From Vombatus ursinus (taxonomy: Eukaryota > Chordata > Mammalia > Diprotodontia > Vombatidae): 64,000 nucleotides of DNA. A program made the position numbers and the translations under genes. The stretch lies in contig NW_020954569.1 in NCBI RefSeq assembly GCF_900497805.2, positions 26,115,439 to 26,179,438 of the forward strand, written 5' to 3'. Shown one piece after another: positions 22,285 to 34,385 of this stretch (positions within the stretch are counted from its first letter, which is position 1; every line of letters starts with the position of its first letter). The notes below the pieces were generated by a model. It was not told the DNA's origin. It did no database searches and saw only the letters and a list, made by a program, of their open reading frames with translations.

Positions 22285-25150
22285 TATCTTTTTTTAAAAA
22301 TTAATTTATTTTTAGTTTTCAACATTCACTTCGGTTCACAAGATTTTGAGTTCCAAATTTTCTCCCCATCTCATCCCTCCCCCACCCCAAGATGGCATGC
22401 ATTCCGAATATCCCTTCTCCTAATCTGCCCTCCCTTCTATCTCTCTGCCCCTTCTCTTATCCCCTTCCTCTTCAATTTTCTATAGGGCATATCTTATTTC
22501 CCAGTTGTATGTGAAAACAATTTTTTTTAACTTTTGTTTTTAAAACTTTGGGTTCCAGATTTTCTCCCTCCCTCCCCACCCACCCTCATTGAGAAGGCAA
22601 GCAACTCAATACAGGTTATACATGGTATAGTCATGCAAAACACTTCCATAGTAGTCATGTTGTGAAAAACTAAGTACATTTCCCTTAATCCTGTCCTACC
22701 CCGCATTTATTCTATTCTCTCTTTTGACCCTGTCCCTCCTTAGAAGTGTTTGCTTCTGATTACCCCCTCCCCCAATCTGTCCTCCCCTCTATCATCCTCC
22801 TACTCTCTCATCCTCTTCCCCCCCACCATTTTCCTGTAAGGTAAGATAGATTTCCATACCCAACTGAGTGGGTATGTTATTCTTTCCTTAAACCAAATCT
22901 AATGAGAATAAGATTCACTCATTCCCTCTCATCTTCCCCCATTTCCCTTCCACTGTAAAAGCCTGTTCTTGTCTGCTTTATGTGAGATAATTTACCCCAT
23001 TCTACCTCTCCCTTTCTCCTTCTCCCAGTATAATCCTCTCTCACCCCTTAATTTTATTCTCCAGATATCACCCTTTCATCTTCAACTCACCCTGTGCCCT
23101 CCATCTGTCTATCTATATACACATACATATAATTTTTTCCCCTCCAACTACTCTAATATTGACAAAGGACTTGTGAGTTACAAATATCATCTTTCCATGC
23201 AGAATGTAAACAGTTCAACCTTAATAAGTCTCTGATGATTTCTCTTTCCTGTTTACCTCTTCATGTTTCACTTGAGCCTTGTATCTGAAAGTCAAATTTT
23301 CTATTGAGCTCTGGTCTTTTTATCAAGAATGCTTGAAAGTCCTCTATTTCACTGAATGTCCATTTTTTCCCCTGAAGGATTATGCTCAGTTTTGCTGCGT
23401 AGGTGATTCTTAGTTGTAATCCTATCTCCTTTGCCTTCCGGAATATTATATTGCAAGCCCTGTGGTCCCTTAATGTAGAAGCTGCTAAAATTTGTGTTAT
23501 CCTGATTGTGCTTCCACAGTACTTGAATTGTTTCTTTCTGGCTGCTTGCAATATTTTCTCCTTGACCTAGGAACTCTGGAATTTGACTACAATATTCCTA
23601 GGAGTTTTCCTTTGGGGATCTCTGTCAGGAGGTGATTGGTGGATTCTTTCAATTTCTATTTTGCCCTCTGGTTCTAAAATATCAGGGTAGTTTTCCTTGA
23701 TAATTTCTTGAAAGATGATGTTTAGGCTCTTTTTTGATCATGGCTTTCAGATAGTCCAATAATTTTTAAATTCTCTCTCCTGGATCTATTTTCCAGGTCA
23801 GTTGTTTTTCCAGTGAGATATTTCACATTGTTTTCTATTTTTTCATTTTTTTGAATTTGTTTTACAGTGTCTTGAGTTCTCATAAAGTCACTAGCTTCCA
23901 ATTGCTGCATTCTAATTTTTAAGGAAATATTTTCTTTGGAAAGCTTTTGGACTTCCTTTTCCATTTGGCCAATTTTTAAGGCATTCTTCTCATTAGCTTT
24001 TTGGACCTCTTTTGCCATTTGAGTTAGGCTATTTTTTAAGGTTTATTTTCTTCACTATTTTTTGGGGTCTCCTTTAGCAAGCTGTTGACTTGTTTTTCAT
24101 GATTTTCTTGCATCACTCTCAATTTTTCCTCTACTTCTCTTACTTGCCTCTCAAAATCCTTTTTTGAGCTCTTCCATAGCCTGGGACCAATTCATATTTT
24201 TGTTGGAGGCTTTGTTGTCTTCTTCTGGTTGTATGTTTTGATCTTCTTTTTCACCAAAGTAAGATTCTATGGTCTGACTCTTTTTGTGCTGCTTGCTCAT
24301 GATCCCAGCCAATTACTTGAGTTATAAACTCTTTGTTAAGGTAGGGGTCTGTTTTCAGTGTAGAGAGTGTATTGTCCCAAGCTTCAGGGGTTTTGTGCAG
24401 CTGTTTTCAGAGATACTTTTAGGGACCTATAAATTTTCAGTTCTTCCAAGGTGCTATGATCAAGCACAAGGTGTTACTCCTTTCCTGGCCTGTGCTCTGA
24501 TCTATGAATGACTACAAGCACTCTTTTCTGTCTTGGAACTGTGAGGAGGATTCTCTCTCCACAACCACTACAAACTCCACCACACCAGCATTCCTCCTTG
24601 CCCAAGGACTGCACCCAGAACTGTGACCCAGATCCAGGCACGGGCAAAGCAAGAGAATCCTGCCTCAGCACCAGCAAAGAGATCCCTGTAATTCCCCTCT
24701 GATCAGCCACTCGATTCTTCCTCAGGCTAGGGTCCAGAAGCTCAAGAGGCAGCCGCCAACCCAGGGCCATGCTCTGGGACTGGGGTTGGGACCCCTGCAC
24801 TTCTATCTCACCATAGACACAGACTTTTCCTGCTGACTTTCTAAGTTATCTTTGGGTTCATGGGTTGAGAAGGCTGGAAACTGCCACAGCTGCCCATGAT
24901 TCAGTCCTCTGAGGCCTGCTCCAGGTTCGCTGAGGCCGAACTGCATTCCTCTCCTAGCCTGGCACAATAGACTTTTCTAATCGCCCATCTAGATTGTCTT
25001 GGGCTGGAAATTTGTTTCACTACGTCTTTTTGTGGGTTCTGCTGCTCTAGAATTTGTTTAGAGCCATTTTTTGACAGGTATTTGGAGGGGGTTTGGGGAG
25101 AGCTCAAGCAAGTCACTGCTTTTACTCTGCCATCTTGTCTCTGCCTCCTT
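22285..25150 (-). mobile_element. HAL1-like L1 derivative (ORF1, no ORF2)
   Basis: Read on the minus strand it starts at about 25148 with a 5' UTR ('gagacaagatggcagagtaa'). It then encodes ORF1p pieces. 24018-23722 is a coiled coil rich in Lys/Glu that leads into 'NVKYLTGKTTDLENRSRREN', the start of the RRM. 23551-23261 is the C-terminal domain with 'ARKKQFKYCGSTIRITQIL'. ORF1p is the RNA-binding chaperone of the L1 RNP. After ORF1 comes a pyrimidine-rich stretch on the plus strand, then directly the L1 3' UTR and A-rich tail at 22285-22380. No endonuclease or RT sequence lies between, so the layout is half-L1. The frame is broken between the two ORF1 pieces. A short possible duplication (tatcttt) flanks it. 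Confidence 0.75.
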
Positions 25151-25309
25151 CTATATCTTTCAATGACCTAAATGGGGGCCTTCCCACTCTCAGTGACCTA
25201 CTCACTTTTAAGTGCCTATCATGATCCTCCATCTCATTTTCTGTCCTTGAAACTTTCTTTGTCCTTATATCATGTTCCACTTTATAATAAGGAGTTCTTT
25301 CTGTGCATC

Positions 25310-25534
25310 CTTTAAACCAGATGTGTCAAACATGCAGACCATAGCCTGAAATACTCCTGAGTACAGCCAGAACCAGATTAAAATGTAATTGAGAAACAAC
25401 AAAATAAATAACAATCCAATACAACACAGATCATGTTACATTTTAAAATTAAGTCAATCTGCAGGCCGTAGGGAACCTTATATACTGATTTACATCCCTT
25501 GTTTTTATTTGACTTTGACACCACTACTTCAAGC
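25310..25534 (-). mobile_element. non-autonomous hAT MITE
   Basis: Ends 'cagatgtgtcaaac' and 'tttgactttgacaccacta' form terminal inverted repeats. The interior is the reverse complement of the element at 35979-36191. An imperfect 8-bp duplication (ctttaaac / cttcaagc) borders 25318-25526, the length expected for hAT. Confidence 0.7.
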
Positions 25535-25949
25535 CATCAAATGTTTACACACAAATGAAGTGTCTAGTCCATCTGTCACAAGGTGATATAAGCCTCAACA
25601 TTTATTTCATATCTTATTTTCCATCCAAGACTGCTCAGATCCCATCTGAAAATTATATTTTTATACACACATTTTGGCAGTTTTTGTTAAACTGCTTTTA
25701 GTTTAATTATTTTCCTACTCTTTGGGGATATCAGATTGTTTATCTTTGCCAGCATAATAACTTACATACTTTTCCGTGATTTAACTCTTTTCCTTTATAC
25801 AAAAGTACTTTTTGCCCTTTTCAGGATTAAACTATTGAATAGAAAAAGGACAATGTCTTAAAAGAATGATACCTTACATCTGGAAGTTCCTCCTCACCTT
25901 CACCATTTGAAATCCTTCTCTTCCTTTACATTCAACCCAGGAGCCACTT

Positions 25950-26062
25950 GACCATTAGATTGTGAACTCCTTGAAGGTAGATAAGAGGTAATATTTCATC
26001 TTCGTCTCTTTGGCATGCAGTACAGCATCTTTCACATAATAAGCACTTAGTTATTGACATGG
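25950..26062 (+). repeat. L2/MIR 3' tail
   Basis: 'gattgtgaactccttgaagg', 'tttcacataataagcactta'. Confidence 0.6.
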
Positions 26063-27650
26063 ACCTATATTAAGAGATGTAGACACTCCCTGCTGTGGTC
26101 TACATTTCCAGAAGGCTTTTGGAGCAGAGTACATATCAATTTTGAATTTTCCAAGGGGACAACATGAGGTGTGTGAAAATCATTGGACATGTGGACTTTC
26201 AAAATGAAAGCTGAGTAGAACAGGGAGTATAATATCTCCCCCCACCCCCGAGTCTAGGGAAGAGGCCTTGTTACCATAGGACCATAAGTTTAGAGGCCAA
26301 AGGGAGCTTGAAAGGTTTCTCCTGTACCCAAGCAAGCAGCTTAGAGGTGACTTATGTCTTATCTTGTCTCAGCATCCAAGAAAGAATCTTTGCCTCTCCA
26401 CTTATTGAAGATGACTGCTCCACACATCAAGAGGCCTGCAGGCATTAATAGCAGCATTAAGAAGGTCCCATTCAGCCAGATTGATGAAGCACTCACTGAT
26501 GTGTTTGAAGTCCTGCAGCCATTAGGATGACAAGTGAGAAATCTAATGCTTAACTAACATAGTCTGTGTGAAGGTCTGGCACCTCCCACTCTCTGCAGCA
26601 GAAGTAGCTGGAGATTTATATTAAACACCTGAAATGTTTGTGGGTTGTTTTTTTTTCACATTTAGGCAAAGACCAGGAAACTATTTGGGGAGATGGGAAA
26701 TAAGGAAAAGGAGAACTGAGAGGTTTGTACTTTCTGAGATAGGAGTCAATTAATAATATTTTATTACTCTCTTACTTTTACAATTCTACTGCTTATTAAG
26801 ATAATGAGTCTTTGGTGAATGTTTGATTGATAACAGAAACATGAAAGGAAAGAGAGTACTCACTGGATAGGATGGGTGGAGGTAGATAAAATACACAAAA
26901 TGACTTCAGAAATATCCTGATTCTCTAAAAAGGGCAGAGTGAGTAGGGCAAGGATAACAAACTGCTGTTAGGGTCTTGACTAAAAGGCACAGGCAGCTTG
27001 ATGCCCAATAGGACATATCCATAGCACCCGATAAAGGCTGCCTAAATATGTGTTCATTTGAATTCAATTGTTGGATAATAAGCCACCATACTCCACAGTC
27101 TGTAGGTCGCTGAATATTACAAGGTCAAAATCTACTAATACATTTTACACCTCCTTCTTTTTCTTTGGTATCAGTTCTTACAAGGGATTTAATGTGAGGT
27201 ATTAGTTGTTTACAGGGATACTTTTGATCAGTTTTAGCCAGAGTTTAGTGGCAGAAGCTAAAATGTGGTCTTGAAAAGCACTACATAGCAAAAGAATCTG
27301 GAAACAGTGTCTATCTCCTTGTGAAAACATGTCTTTTAGTTATTCTGCTAGGGCCTCCCTTCCCAGTACTACTCAGATTTAATCCCTGGGTGGATTTAAA
27401 ACCAGTGCCAATTTCTTGCTCCTTTGTCCTTTTTCCTTATTATTGTTGTTAGAAACTTAAGAGAAGAGAATAATGCATATTAGAAACCCAGCCATACTTC
27501 TAACAGTGAAATTGAGCTTGCTGAGTTGGCAGGACAGAATTTGTTGACAAATGGAAATAAAGCCAACAAAGATTTTTTTTTTTTTAATAGCCATTAGGGT
27601 GGTTCAGGCAGAGTGTAGAGAATATTACTTCTACGCACCTAGTTAAAACC
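26063..27650. other. repeat-poor block with one exon-like short frame
   Basis: No transposon recognised. At 26373-26530 a pyrimidine tract plus 'cag' is followed by 51 open codons with a protein-like composition. See the findings. No gene is claimed. Confidence 0.35.
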
Positions 27651-27651
27651 C

Positions 27652-27812
27652 AAAAGGCACTGTGATGTCCTAAAAAGAGAATCAGATTTAGAGTCATATT
27701 ACCTGATGTGAATCCCACCTCTGCCATTTTGTTATTCTGGATCTCAGTTTCCTCATTTGTTAAATGAGGTCTAGAGAAGGTCTCTTCCAGCCTTAAATCC
27801 TGGAGTCCTATA
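27652..27812 (+). repeat. MIR/MON-like SINE
   Basis: 'tttagagtcatattacctg', 'ggatctcagtttcctcatttg', 'gtctcttccagccttaaatcc'. Confidence 0.75.
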
Positions 27813-28485
27813 ATCCAGGCCTTCTCACATATGAAAGAGTGAGATTTATTCATATATCAGATGCAAGGATAGGCCGTAAAAGTTATACTGGATACCAGAG
27901 GATGAATGACAGAAGTCAGGTGATTGCTTGGTTGCCTCCTGGGGTGACTGAAGTTGGGTTTTTTAAAAGAAGACATTACAGGGAGTTTTTCTTTCCAGAA
28001 ATTGTGTATAGAAACCAAGCATCATGTGAATTGGCCCTTGTCTACTTTTGGAAGTTGTCCCATGCTGTTTGACAAAAACAGGAATGTGTAGGCAGCACCA
28101 TCCATGCCAAGGAAAAATAGATACCACCTAAGGGAATGCTAAGTCATCAACTTTATGTATTCGTGTTTCAAGGAAAGAAACTGCATGCTAATTTAAAAGA
28201 TTCCCCTACTGGCTTTGCGGGCAGAGCAAGTAGATTTTAGTAGCCATGACAAAAGGTGTGTTCCCAAATCACGATTTTGAAATAATCCTTCAGTGGGCAT
28301 ATTTGGGAACTCACTGATGTTCTACATCCCGACCTTCACAATAGCTGCCACTCTTCCTGAGTCTTAGAACTCCTTGTTTCCTTTGGCATTTGGGTCAAGG
28401 GCCACCATCTTTCCTGAGCCCCACAGCTACTCACAAAACTACCTTGTATTCACTTTAGCTCCTTATGGTGTCTATGTAAATAATG
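27813..28485. other. unassigned sequence
   Basis: No repeat or exon recognised. Confidence 0.35.
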
Positions 28486-28605
28486 TCACCTCTCTTACAA
28501 TGTAAACTCCTTGGGGCCAGAGACTGTTTCATTTTTGTCCCTATGTGTCTAATACTCAGCAAAGTATCTGGCAAATCATAGATGCTTAATATATGTGTTC
28601 TTTTA
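28486..28605 (+). repeat. L2/MIR 3' tail
   Basis: 'aatgtaaactccttggggcc', 'cagagactgtttcatttttg', 'atagatgcttaatatatg'. Confidence 0.7.
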
Positions 28606-28777
28606 AAAAAATTGCTGATTCTCTCCTTAGAGCCAGCCATTCTCTTTTTTCTTTCCACCCTTATGTAATGAGAAAGCATTCAACTTTTGCCTTTGCAGAC
28701 TCCCTCTCCTCAGTCCTTTCAGGACATGCTGTCCCCCGCTGGAGGATGCTAGGAGGTGACTAGGATCTTTAGCTCTC

Positions 28778-29305
28778 TAAGTTTTTTTTTTAAATTTACA
28801 GAATAAAACAAACATTTCCATAACACAGTACAATGAAAAAGACAATTGTACATGAAACTGAAAATCTACTATGCACAACTTGCTATTCCTTTACACAATA
28901 AAATTATCATGTAATTTTCTTTTTATTTCTTCCCCCCCACCCCCAAGATTAGGTATCTGTCTATCTATCTATCTGTAAAATTATTCTACACAAGCTTCTC
29001 TTTATCACTTCTTTCTCTGGATGCTTATAGCATCTCTCTTCATACGTCCTTTATAGATAATTTAGGTATTTTTAATAGTCAAAATGACTTATTTTCTCAA
29101 AGTTGATCTTAAAACAATATTGCTGTTACTGTATACAATGTTCTCTTGGTTCTGCTCACTTCACTTTTCATTATTTTATGTAAGTCTTTCCATATTTTTT
29201 TCTAAAATCATTGAGCTCATCATTACTTTTTCCATAGTAGTAGTCCATCACAATCATACACCACAACTTTTTCAAAGTTCATTTACAACTCCTGGACTTA
29301 TATCC
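28778..29305 (-). mobile_element. L1 3' end, 5'-truncated
   Basis: Inverted L1 3' UTR and ORF2 end: 'cttggttctgctcacttcac', 'tgtaagtctttccatat', 'tagtagtccatcacaatcat'. It belongs to a different L1 subfamily from the copies at 45-54 kb, judging by its 3' UTR. A (TCTA)n run lies at about 28955-28975. Confidence 0.75.
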
Positions 29306-29699
29306 TGGTAGGCTCCAGGTTAAGCCTCTCCCAATGCTTTCTATAGGATCATTCATCTCAGTTAGTTTCTCCACTGTTTCCCAGCAAGTAGGTCATTAAT
29401 GTGCCTCCTTAGGGGTTCCATGGCTTTGTTTATTCATCATAAAGGCAGACAACATTGCTAATAGCCTTCTAAAATTGCGGGTATTCTTATGGATTTGGAG
29501 TGACCCTTAATGGTTCTGCATACTCTACCTAGATAGAGCTGATTAGTCTCTACTAAGATACATTAACTATTCAAGTAAGTGGAATTCCTTGCTTGACCTA
29601 TCACTTAGCTTTCTAGCTATAAAATTAGCAACATCCTATGAAGATATTTGTTAACCGACCCCTACTTTTCCCTGAACCAAATTCTGTACCAGTAATGAA

Positions 29700-29828
29700 A
29701 TAAGACTGCAAGGCCATGTGTGGCCCTGTAGATCCTCAAGTGTGGCCCTTTAGAATCAGTCAAAGGGCCATACTTGAAGACCTAGAGGACCACTTATGGC
29801 CTCCAGGCCTCAGATTCCCCACCCCTGA
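29700..29828. mobile_element. short palindromic hAT (OposCharlie-like)
   Basis: 'aaggccatgtgtggccctgt' and 'agaggaccacttatggcctc' are inverted complements. The right end 'gattccccacccctg' matches the inverted left end of the element at 620. Confidence 0.75.
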
Positions 29829-29938
29829 TTTAGAATGTAAGATCCTTGAGGGCAAGGATTGTTTGTGCCTTTCTTTGTGTACTTAGTGCTTAGCCCAGCA
29901 AATAGAAAACACTTAACCAATGTTTGTTACTTGATTAT
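29829..29938 (+). repeat. L2/MIR 3' tail
   Basis: 'gatttagaatgtaagatcc', 'ttgagggcaaggattg', 'ttaaccaatgtttgttac'. Confidence 0.65.
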
Positions 29939-31298
29939 ATGGTTGTTGAATCTTCCTTGAAGAACCAAAGATGACTAACTAGTCTGTGCTGCTGAAAGAG
30001 TTTTGCAAGGGAACATAACAATAATACCTTGAACCACAAGTGGGTACCCAAAACCCTGTACAAAAGTATCATTTCAAAATAAAGCCAAGAATTTTGGTGT
30101 ATGCATTGACAGTAATGTGAGTGGCTTTGAGATGGAATGAAATTTCCAAGAAATCAGGGCTGGTTTGTTTCTCCATTTGAACTTGAAACCAGATGAATAT
30201 CCTTCAGTTTGGGGTTTAAAACCACGCTTTTCTCAGTTTACAGAATACCAATGGGAAACCTGAGTGAAAAACTAAGACTTTGAGATGCTTGCAAAATATC
30301 TCTTTGCTCAATGGAATTACAGAGCTGTGTTTGTTAACACAGGACCCATGTTTGTGGCTACCCAGGGCACAAATACTATTATAGAGTATATACCTAACAT
30401 GGTGAGTATTAATGTTTGGAGCTCCTCCCTCAGGGAATAATCTATAATGAATTTAGGTAGAGGCCCTGAAAAGATTTGGAATGTTTTCCTCTCTAAAACC
30501 TGGCAGAAACTTCTTTGGCAAAGCAGTCTTCATTGTAATTTGCCAGTAATGAGACAAAGAAAGGTTGACTGAAAGAAATAGAAAGAAGGGAAATGTGTTT
30601 TAGTGACTAAAAGGAAGAACATGTGTACATGAGGTTGGGAATGCAAGCATGCCTGCATGAGTGTAGATCTAAAATGTTTTCTTGTGCCCTGGGACATTTT
30701 AGGATTTTTTTAGATATGTGTTTTCATGCAGATATCTCTTGAAAACATAGTTATTTTTGTAACCACTTGCTGTCTTAAACAATCAGGCCCAGAAAGTGGA
30801 AGAAGGTTCCAGGGAAGTTCTGTTTGCTCTATGAAATATATCACAATAATCAACATTTACTGAAGATATACCTTTTAAAGGTGCCTCAAGGGACATTGAG
30901 CCTCTTGCTGCAAGTGCCACTTCCAAGCATTTATAACTGTCAGAAAAGCAAAATGGAACCTTCGTGGTTATACGAGGAGGATTTTGTCTAAAACTCTCTT
31001 AAGTTATCAATCTGTGAATATCTTGAGGCTTTTATAGTCTATTGTGAGAGATGAGTAGTAGATTGTGACCCTATTTAGAAACAGAGGGAAAAGACCTCAA
31101 ATTAAAATAACTTTCATTTATTTTCCCTTCGGTGGTTTTGTGTCAGTAAAGTGATTAAAAAAAAAAAAAACTAAGAATTTCAATCTAAAAGACAACATAG
31201 AGAATTTCTATGCTTCATTATTAATCCAGTGTTATAATCTATGAAAGTTTTACTGGAATTGTATTTTCTATGGACCCTTGTAGCTCCAACTCCTATAA
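29939..31298. other. unassigned, repeat-poor block
   Basis: About 1.36 kb with no transposon or exon that I recognise. Confidence 0.4.
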
Positions 31299-31412
31299 AA
31301 TTATCTACTCCAATTTCCTTTTTTTTACAAATGAGGAAACTGAGGCACCAGATTAAATGATTTACATAAGCCAGAAATCAAACCCAGGTACTCTGATTCT
31401 GATTCTAGGGAT
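31299..31412 (-). repeat. MIR SINE part
   Basis: 'acaaatgaggaaactgaggc' and 'agaaatcaaacccaggtac'. Confidence 0.7.
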
Positions 31413-31512
31413 CTTACACCTAATTCATAGGGTTGTTATGAGGCTCAAATGAGATAATACTTGTAAAATTGCTTAGCACAGTGCTTAGAAGATATGCTGT
31501 AGTCTTATGGTT
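31413..31512 (+). repeat. MIR SINE 3' half
   Basis: 'catagggttgttatgaggct', 'gagataatacttgtaaa', 'ttagcacagtgcttag'. Confidence 0.7.
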
Positions 31513-31612
31513 TGTATTTGTGGTTGTTTTGAAAGATTTTAAATCTTTTAATAAATGTTTGCTAAGTTGTCTTCATTGAGAATTTAGGGGAGAGACTTTG
31601 GGGAGGTTGCAT

Positions 31613-32312
31613 TGTTGTGGTCTGAGAGGTTGAGACCCCCTCAAAGACTGAAGTACAGGACAGGATCGTCTGGAATAAATGCACAGACTCAAACATTCTT
31701 TAAGTCAAGGTGGCAAAGATTTATTATTACGCTTTTCAGCAAGCAAGGATTCTTAAGGAACCTGCGAGAGACTGAGGATGGAGCTAGGGTTTATATGGAA
31801 AAGGGCATGGAAAAGGAATGCCAGGGACACTGATGAGGTAATCTAAAGGTTCAAGGGTCTTTGGGAGCTATGGATAAGAAAGTATAGGGAGTATACCGAA
31901 CAGGGAGGGAAATGACAGAGGTATGGATCTTTGGAGTCTAGCAGGAGGAAGAGTCCTTGGGCCAGCCAAGGACAAAACTCCTTGGGCTGGGCAAGGCACC
32001 CCTCTCTCTCTGTCTTGATGACAGAATGCTCTGCAACAGGGGAAAGATTTCTCACAAGACAGGAACTTACTAAGAAATTAGGAGGCTTCCAGAGACATGA
32101 TCTGAGGGCTGGGGCCTGAGCAGCCCAGTACTCTCTCACCCAGCTTTGTGTAGCTGCACCAGGAGAGAGATAAGGGTCTTCCTGGGGCCCACGCATGATT
32201 AATTGTTAGGCACAGTGTCCTTGGGCTGGGGAGTGATTGTCAGAGACAGTGTTTCTGAGACTAGGGAGAAATTGGGGTCCAAGTACAAGCACAAGCACCC
32301 AAGCACCCATCA
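31613..32312 (-). mobile_element. endogenous retrovirus solo-LTR candidate
   Basis: About 700 bp with LTR-like layout on the minus strand. It has a long upstream part of mixed composition, an AATAAA at 31730-31735, a downstream U5-like segment and a terminal '...cacaaca' (plus-strand start tgttgtgg at 31613). The right boundary is approximate and no target duplication was established. No viral coding sequence lies beside it, so it would be a solo LTR. The family is not assigned; I treat it as an old fossil. Confidence 0.5.
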
Positions 32313-32427
32313 GTATGTTTTGCTAAATTGATATTGTGTTTGTCTTCCCCTATTCTGGTGTCAGAGAAGATACAAAAATGTAAGAAGAGATAATCAGTAA
32401 TGCAGGCCAGCATTTATTAAGCACTAA

Positions 32428-33990
32428 CTGGGGGCAGAATCAAGATGGCAGGTGAGAGGTAGCATTTTTGCCTTAGATCCTCTACATCCTCCTCCACAAC
32501 AACATAGAGATCATACCAGATCAAATTCTGATTGGGAAAGACAAGAAAAAGTCACAGGGGGTCATTTTTTCTAGCCCAGGGCAACTTAAGAAGATACTAG
32601 AGACAGTAAGGGGACTGAACACTGGGTCAAGAAACATCTGGGCAGAAAGAGATACAGGGGACTCCTATAGGAGCTCTGAGAGCAGGAACAGGTGCAATCT
32701 GGCAGCTCTGTCATGCGTTACCCAGGCCTGAGTCACCATTCCAAGACAAAGGGGAGTGGTTGTGAGGAAGGAGGGGCCCTACCTTTATAAGGAACAAGGA
32801 ACAAGTTCTAGAAGCATAGCTGTGTGGCTCTAAGCCCTAGAGAAGACTGGTGGCTCAGTTCTAACCTTTAGCCCTGCTCATAGGCCTACAATGAAAAAGA
32901 GGATGCCAAGGGAAAGGGGGCAAGGGAGAGGAAGAATGGGGAAATTATTTTACATAAAGAGTATGTGCAAGGAAGAGTTTTTTGGGGGGGTAACACTTGA
33001 ACCTCAATCTCATGTGAACTGGTTCAAAGACTGAATAATACACATATACGCATAGTTTGGTACAGCTATTTATCTTGCCCAGTAGGAAAGTAGGAGGGAA
33101 ATAAGTTAATGAAAGGGGTGAGGAAGGATAAGAAGGAGGCAGAATGAGGAAAACCATGGTCAGACTCTTGAGGTGGGGATGGGGTTAAAAAAGAAAAGAA
33201 TAAGTATAAGAGAATAGGATGGAGAGAAATATACAATTAACAATCAAAATTGTGAATGTGAATGGGATGAATTCAGCCATAAAATGGAAGAGGATAGCAG
33301 AATCAATTAACCAGAATCCAACAATATGTTATTTACAAGAAACACACTTGAAATAGAAAGATACAAATAAGGAAACTCCATTTTGCTATAAAAAGGTACC
33401 ATATACGGCTAAGAATTGGAAATCAAAAGGGTGCCCATTAATTGGGGAATGGCTAAACAAGCTGTTGTATATAGTTGCAATGGAATATTATTGTGCTATA
33501 AGAAATGACAAGCAGGATGATTTCAGAAAAACCTGGAAAGATTTACATGAACTGATACATAGTGAAATGAACAGAACCAGAAGAACATTGTACACAGTAA
33601 CAGCAATATTATTCAATGAGGAATTGAGAATGACTTAGCTATTCTCCACAGTACAATAATCCAGGCCAATCCCAAAGGACTAATGATACTACCTGCCTCC
33701 AAAGAAAGAATTGATATTGTTTCAATACAGACTGAAGCATGCTATTTTTCACTTTCTTTCATTGTTTTTCTTTCAGTTGAGTCTTCCTGTACAAAATGAC
33801 TAATATAAGAATGTTTTACATGATTGCACATGTATAACCTATATCTGATTGTTTACTCTCTCAGGGAAGGGGGAGGGATAGAATTTGAAACTCAAAACTT
33901 TAAATAAAAATTTAAAAATTGAAGAAAAGGTACCATAGAAAATGAAATGATATCAATACTAAACATAAATGTATCAAATAACATATCAAA
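32428..33990 (+). mobile_element. L1, internally deleted, containing a nested L1
   Basis: Starts with an L1 5' UTR ('gcagaatcaagatggcagg'), passes a purine-rich region like that between ORF1 and ORF2, and enters ORF2 at about 33235. There 'caatatgttatttacaagaa' codes the start of the endonuclease. Most of ORF1 is missing. At 33404 another L1 interrupts it, and the outer ORF2 continues at 33925 with 'gaaatgatatcaatactaaa' until about 33990. It sits within a family R copy. Confidence 0.75.
33391..33937 (+). mobile_element. nested L1 3' end with target duplication
   Basis: Body at 33404-33924: L1 ORF2 end and 3' UTR ('aagaattggaaatcaaaagg', 'gtgaaatgaacagaaccag') with an A-rich end. A perfect 13-bp duplication (aaaaggtaccata at 33391-33403 and 33925-33937) flanks it, and the outer L1 reads on across it. 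This proves a later insertion into the 32.4-kb L1. Confidence 0.9.
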
Positions 33991-34385
33991 TTCTTCCTAG
34001 TGAATAATGTATAGTTGCTTACTATATACCAGGCACTGGGAGAGGTGATGAGGATACAAAGACATAAATGATATTCTAAAAGATGAGAGAACATGTGTAT
34101 GGATGTATATATGTATGCATATTTGTATGCATGTTGTGCATGTATATTTAAGATGAGTACAAAATAAATACAAGGTAATTTGGGGGAAAGTCACTAAAAA
34201 ATAGAACAGGAAAAGCTTCAGTAGGAAAAAGCATATGAGCTAACTTCTGAGACATGGAGGTAAAGAAGGAATGTGTTCCAGATATGAGGAACACCTGTGA
34301 AAGGGCATGCAGACAGAAAGTGGAGGGTCATGAGTGAAGAATAGTAAGAAAGTCAATTTGACTGGACTTTCAAATGCTTGAAAGA
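33991..34385 (+). repeat. repeat family R, 5' part
   Basis: 'tactataccaggcactgg'-like start, then 'aaaagcttcagtagg' and 'ggaatgtgttccagatatg' in R order. A short piece of the same repeat (about 32400-32427) lies left of the L1 insertion. Confidence 0.55.

Noticed and set aside
24474-24800. 108-codon minus-strand frame as a host gene
   Set aside because: It falls in the 5' UTR of the HAL1-like element and has no conserved motif.
31843-32196. 117-codon minus-strand frame as a retroviral or host protein
   Set aside because: It lies within the LTR candidate, where coding sequence is not expected, and matches no family I know.
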